Of a stretch of 64,000 nt of DNA, positions 59,123 to 64,000 are shown in pieces; within the stretch, counting starts at the first letter, position 1, and each line of letters opens with the position of its first letter. The notes beneath the pieces are model-generated. The model was given only the letters and a program-made list of their open reading frames with translations, was not told the origin of the DNA and searched no databases. The stretch lies in NCBI GenBank assembly GCA_019925105.1, contig JAHGAU010000020.1:897501-961500 (forward strand). Direction: 5' to 3'. A program made the position numbers and the translations under genes. The DNA is from Niebla homalea. Taxonomy: Eukaryota; Ascomycota; Lecanoromycetes; Lecanorales; Ramalinaceae.

Positions 59123-60706
59123 ATTTTTACCGTATACCGTAAGTCTTACGCCGAGTAATTATTATTATTATACGTTACGTATTTCGGCGCGTTCTTTATT
59201 AAGCCCTTTATTATTAAGTTAGCGTATTTATACGTATTATACCCTTCGGTATATATTGCGTACTTTATATTATTAAAGTATTTTATAATAATATGCTTAT
59301 ACCCTTAATATTTAAAGTATTAATAGATATCTATTATTTAATTTTAAGGTCTCGTTAACTTAAGGGACTTACCCTTTATTACCCCTTTATTAAGGATATC
59401 GTTATATATCCTTATTAACGTTATACTTAAGATAATCGTAAAGTATCTCTTTATATAATTAAAAACGTTTAGCCTCTTTATTATAGCGGGGAGGTTATAA
59501 TTAACGATCTTTAATTTAAAGTAAAGGATTATATTCTCTTTTTTTATCCGCCTTAAGGTAATTTCCCCTTCCTCCCCCGTAAATTTTATTAAATATATCC
59601 CGTTTACTATAATAGTGAAGGATTACCTTAATACCTTTATTATTTTATACCTTTTTTTACCGGTTTATTTCTTTAATTTCTTTAGCCTTTTTTTTGCCTT
59701 TAATAAAGTTATATTAAAGAAAATATCCCCGCTTTATAGCTTACGTACCGTAATAATTTATTCTATTAATAACTTTTCCGTTACCTTAAATGCCTTTATT
59801 AATTATAATAAGTTTATTTTTACCGTTATATTTTTCTCCTTTTTATTTAATAATTATATAATTATTATCCTTATTTTCTTTAATACCGCCGTTTTCTCTT
59901 TTATTTTTATTTTTTTTATTATTAATATTAACGCCGCCTTTACGGTTTTTACTACTTAATTTATCCCCGCTCCTTTCCTTAAAGCTTCTTTTATCATTCC
60001 TTTACTTTATACGTATCCTTTCTATTTCCTTTTACTTCCGTTTATTAACGTTTTTATTACCGCCTTTTAAACTCCGTATAATCTCTTTAATTCCCTTAAA
60101 CTTCTTTTTGTTTTTATGTAAAAGTTTCTTACTTCCCGTAATCCGATTTATAATATCGGTTAAGTCTTTAATATAATATCCTTTTATATAATTATAAAAA
60201 AATTTTTTAATGCTTTTATTATTTCCTCCTTTTTTACTTTTCCTTTACGTATCCGGTAATTACCTTTTTTTATAATTTATTCCTATTTATTTAATATCTC
60301 CCTATTTTTATTTAACTTTCTTTTAATTTATATATATTTAATAAGGCTTTTTACGCCTCCGTTTACCCTTTATTTATCCCCGCGTACCGTCCTTATCCCC
60401 TCCGCTTTTTATTTATTACCCTTTATAATAATACCTTTACGCGTTATACGCGTCCCTTCACGCGTATCTTATTAATTATAAGTTCCTTATTCGATTTAAG
60501 GTTTTTCTATTTTATATTTATCGCGTTATTTATACGATTTATTATTATTCCTGTTAACCTAGGCCGTTTACCTTTCCTCCTTTTTTACCCTTATTATTCC
60601 GCTTCCGCTTATCGTATTTAAGGTACTATTTTTATTATTACTTAAGCTATATACGCGTGCATCGTTTCTGACCTCTGGGGTCCCGTTATTCGTCGCCATC
60701 ATCATA
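59123..60706 (-). mobile_element. LINE copy B, 5' part
   Basis: Reverse complement of the first roughly 1.58 kb of copy A. The 5' end (minus strand) reads GCGACGAATAACGGGACC near 60696, against GCGACGAACAATGGGACC in A. The differences are nearly all transitions. It continues into 53346 leftwards once copy A is removed. The 5' limit is uncertain by a few bases. The plus-strand open frame at 59615-59959 inside it is a by-product of AT-richness. Confidence 0.88.
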
Positions 60707-63700
60707 AATATTCAAGTAATTCTTATAATAATTTATTTTAATTAAATATTTAATTTTACGTACGACCTAAATTATACCCGTAGTCTTTAACTCCGTAAAT
60801 TAATAATTTTTCTTAATTATATTTAAGCTTTTATTAAGGAATATGATTAATTATATTTTATTATATATAATTTTTAATAAATTATTAATCTCCGTAATAC
60901 TATAAAATAATAAATTATCCTTAATATAATATATTATAGCCGTAATATTTAATTCCTTCAATATATTAATATTAATAAAAAAGGGTTAATTAAAATTATA
61001 ATATATAAGAAATAACGGTTTTAAAAACGCGTTTTTCAGATCCTTAAAAATACGGTTTTTTTCTTAAGTAAATATAAACTTAATCCGAAATATCCTTTAT
61101 TTATGGCGTAAACCGGTATACTTTAAATTTACTTTTTTAAGGTTTATAATAAAGGAAATTTTATATACTTAAAGCGGGGTAATATATTAAGTATAATTCT
61201 TTATTCCGGTATATAATTAATTTATAAAATTAAGGAAAACTTTAAAATCTTTTAATAAATTAAGAAATTTAAGGTTTTATATAACCTTAATTTTATTATT
61301 AAATATAAATATCCTTAAAGAATTAACTCGTTAATTAAGGAACTTAATTATAAAGTAATTAATAAATAATTTTATCGGCGAAAAATCTATGCGTTTATCT
61401 TTAAAAATTTAAAAGACTTAACGTAGGTAAATAATATACTCCTTTAATAAATAATTAAAAATAATTATATTATTTATAAATATTTACGTAAAATCTTATA
61501 TTAAACATAATATATTATTTATTTATCTTTATATATATAAAAAATTACCTTTAAAATTTATTAATATAACTGAAGATTCCTTTTAACCTTTATAAGAAAT
61601 AATATAAAGTTTATATTAATCAGATTTATATATAAAAAATTAATAAAAATAACTATAAATATTAATTACGGTAATATATTTATAACCTATAATTAAAGAA
61701 ATTATTTTTTATTATAATAATAACGGGTATAAATTAGAAATTATAATTTTATTAAATAACTAAATATTAATTATAATATAACTTTTACGTCCGTTTAAAA
61801 TATTACGTTAAATAATAAAAATAAAATATAAAAATTCCGTAAATTATATAAATTAATATAATTTACCCTTATTATATATTTTATTTAAAGTTTAATTTAT
61901 AATTTTTTAATCTTTATGTTTAATATTATATACTTTTTTAAATTTAATACTTATATTAAATTAAAAGTTAATAAATATATATTAATTTTCTAGAATATTA
62001 ATTATAATATTATTATTTTTAAAAATATTATTAAATTCTTTAACGATATTACTTAATTAAACTTATATATTTTTATCGTATATATAAATTTTAACGTCGT
62101 TAAATAAAACTTATTCTTTACGGTTATTAATTTATAATAATTAATTTAAGTAAGTCTTTAAATAATTAAAAATTATAAAAATTATTCTAAAAAATATAAA
62201 AATTAATATTATTATTATGGTAATTTTATAAATTTATAACTTAAATTTTTAAGTTCTTTATCCGTAAATAATAAGTAATATTAATAAACTTAAGATTATT
62301 ATATAATAAAATTACGGAAGTAAGTTATATAAAATTCTAAGTTTTACCTTACGTAATAAGTTAACTTTTTAATTAATATTATTTTTAATTTAAATAATTA
62401 ATATTTTTAAGTTAATAATATATATAAATATATTACTTCAGAATTTAAAATTATAAAACGGTATTAATTACGGTTTAAAGATAAAATCTTAAAACTTTAA
62501 TAATTCTTTTAAAGTCCCTTTTTTTTTAATATATAATTAATACTTATACCGTATTATAAGTTAAGACTTAAGTTTATTACTTTACGTAAATTATATATTA
62601 TAATTATGCTATTTCCTTTATAAAAGTAATTACTTTAATACTTATATTTTTATAAGTATTAATAATATATTTTTAATTACCGAAATTAATTATTATTTTA
62701 TTAATAATTATAATATTAATAACGATTAAAATATTAATAAATAAATTATATATTAAATAAATTTTAATTAAGATTTTTTTTAAAATAAATATTATATTTT
62801 TCTCCCTTAAGAAGAATAAGTTAAGTATTATAAATTTATTAATAATTAATTTAAAATTATTAATATTTATAACCGGAATTAATTTAAGTAATTTTTAAAT
62901 TTTAAAATTTAAATTTAGAATTTAAGAAAATATAATATTGCGATCGGTAATTATAATAAAATACTTATTATTTATATAGAAGTTTATTATAGGTGAATTA
63001 AAAGTAAATTAAACTTTATTTATAATATATTAATATACTTTAAAAGTAAAACCTATAAAATATATACTTTTTATTATAATAAAGTTAATAATTATAAGTA
63101 ATATATTATTAATTTATTAAGCTTATATATATTAATTATCGACGGATTAAATCCGTTAATTTAACGGAAAGGCTTTAAAAGTACTTAAATTTATTCTTTT
63201 TAATTTTTAATAATTATATTTAAAATAAATAAAAAGTTTATTTCGCAATAAATACTTTAATACGTATTTAATATATTAATAATATACGGGGAATAAGTAT
63301 ATAAAATATATTTTTTTTATAATAAAGTTATTATTATCCCGAAATCCTTTTAATTCTTCTTTATCGGGTAACGTATTCTTTTCTTCTTTATTTTTAAGTA
63401 TAAAGGCTTAATTAACCCTTTATTCTATATAACGCGTTTAATATTTAAAATCGGACCCTTTTTTTAAAGGCTTTAATTTTCCTTAACTTAACGTTAATAT
63501 TTTCTTTTATAATATTAAAAATAATTATCGCTATCCTTTTTCTTAAAGGTATATATTATAAGCTTTATTTTATCTATATACTTAAGAAAATAATATTAAT
63601 AATTAAAAAGAAAAACCACCGACTTTTAAATTTTCTATAAAATTACGATTATTTTAAAATAATATATCCGTTTTACGATTTTACGGATATATTTATAAAA

Positions 63701-64000
63701 ATATATAATACTTAATAACGTAAGTTTATTAATTATATTTAAATTTATTTATAAGTTTAAAATAATTATTAATAATAATAATTATAATTAATAATTATAA
63801 ATTCTATTAAAATTTTAAGTTTAACCCGTTATAAATAAACGTAAATTAATTTTAAATATTATTAAAATTTAACGTATACATAACTTATAAAATAATTTAC
63901 GTATATTTATAAAGCTTTCAATTTTAAAAAACATTATTTATAATATACTTTTTAGTAATTAAAATATTTAAGCCGACTTATTAAGGTAACTTAAATTTAA
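60707..64000. mobile_element. RIP-degraded AT-rich repeat, family unresolved
   Basis: 3.3 kb of the same CA/TG-depleted composition, continuing past the window end. No open frame, no terminal repeat and no domain I could name. A short palindrome (cggattaaatccg) lies near 63144. It is presumably the element into which LINE copy B had inserted. Confidence 0.55.

Noticed and set aside
59615..59959. 114-codon open frame in the AT-rich block
   Set aside because: Composed of Phe/Ile/Asn/Tyr runs from AT-rich DNA, and it lies antisense within the LINE copy B 5' part. No protein resemblance.
45140..64000. LTR retrotransposon with long terminal repeats
   Set aside because: No pair of direct repeats of LTR length was found by eye. 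The repeats present are inverted (LINE A versus B) and explained by nested insertion.
1..64000. Telomere or subtelomeric TTAGGG tracts
   Set aside because: No tandem TTAGGG/CCCTAA array seen. Position near a chromosome end cannot be argued from this window.

Overview
The window looks like nuclear DNA of a filamentous ascomycete (Pezizomycotina; a Dothideomycete-type two-speed genome would fit, but the species cannot be named). The evidence is short GT-AG introns (mostly 40-160 nt), fungal-only families (AAA/DUF7025, fungal rhodopsin-domain protein, AflR-like Zn2Cys6 factor, GH128) and long AT-rich blocks in which CpA and TpG are almost absent while TpA is in excess. That is the footprint of repeat-induced point mutation (RIP).

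Layout. 1-250: end of an AT-rich RIP block. 251-18980: gene-bearing DNA with an AAA ATPase (+), a membrane-anchored pepsin-like protein without the catalytic aspartates (+), a broken GH128 glycoside hydrolase (+), a five-exon rhodopsin-domain membrane protein (-), an epoxide hydrolase (+) and a secreted cysteine-containing protein (-). 18981-22943: a RIP-destroyed DNA transposon with 91-bp terminal inverted repeats in a TA target. 22950-26716: diverged tandem repeats, an RraA-family protein (+), an intron-containing tRNA-Gly(GCC) (+) and a Prs5-like ribose-phosphate pyrophosphokinase (+) with a 10-nt exon. 26717-32684: about 6 kb without a confident gene.

32685-45052: a small terpenoid-type biosynthetic cluster. 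Intact members are an AflR-like Zn2Cys6 regulator (-), a complete seven-exon cytochrome P450 (+) divergent from it, and a class I terpene synthase (+). Between them lie three decayed genes: an SDR fragment, a second P450 and an FAD-linked (berberine-bridge type) oxidoreductase. My reading is that the synthase would make the hydrocarbon and the P450 oxidise it, while the later tailoring steps have been lost. A probable first exon of a further gene (44939-45049) ends where the next transposon block starts.

45140-64000: an AT-rich RIP block of about 19 kb. It holds a relic encoding reverse transcriptase, RNase H-like and tyrosine recombinase regions (DIRS/Ngaro type). Next is a full-length LINE (53347-59111, +) inserted in opposite orientation into an older copy of the same family (49163-53346 plus 59123-60706, -), bounded by an 11-bp target-site duplication. 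The last 3.3 kb is unassigned. All exon joins were read by eye and checked for phase; none is supported by transcripts.
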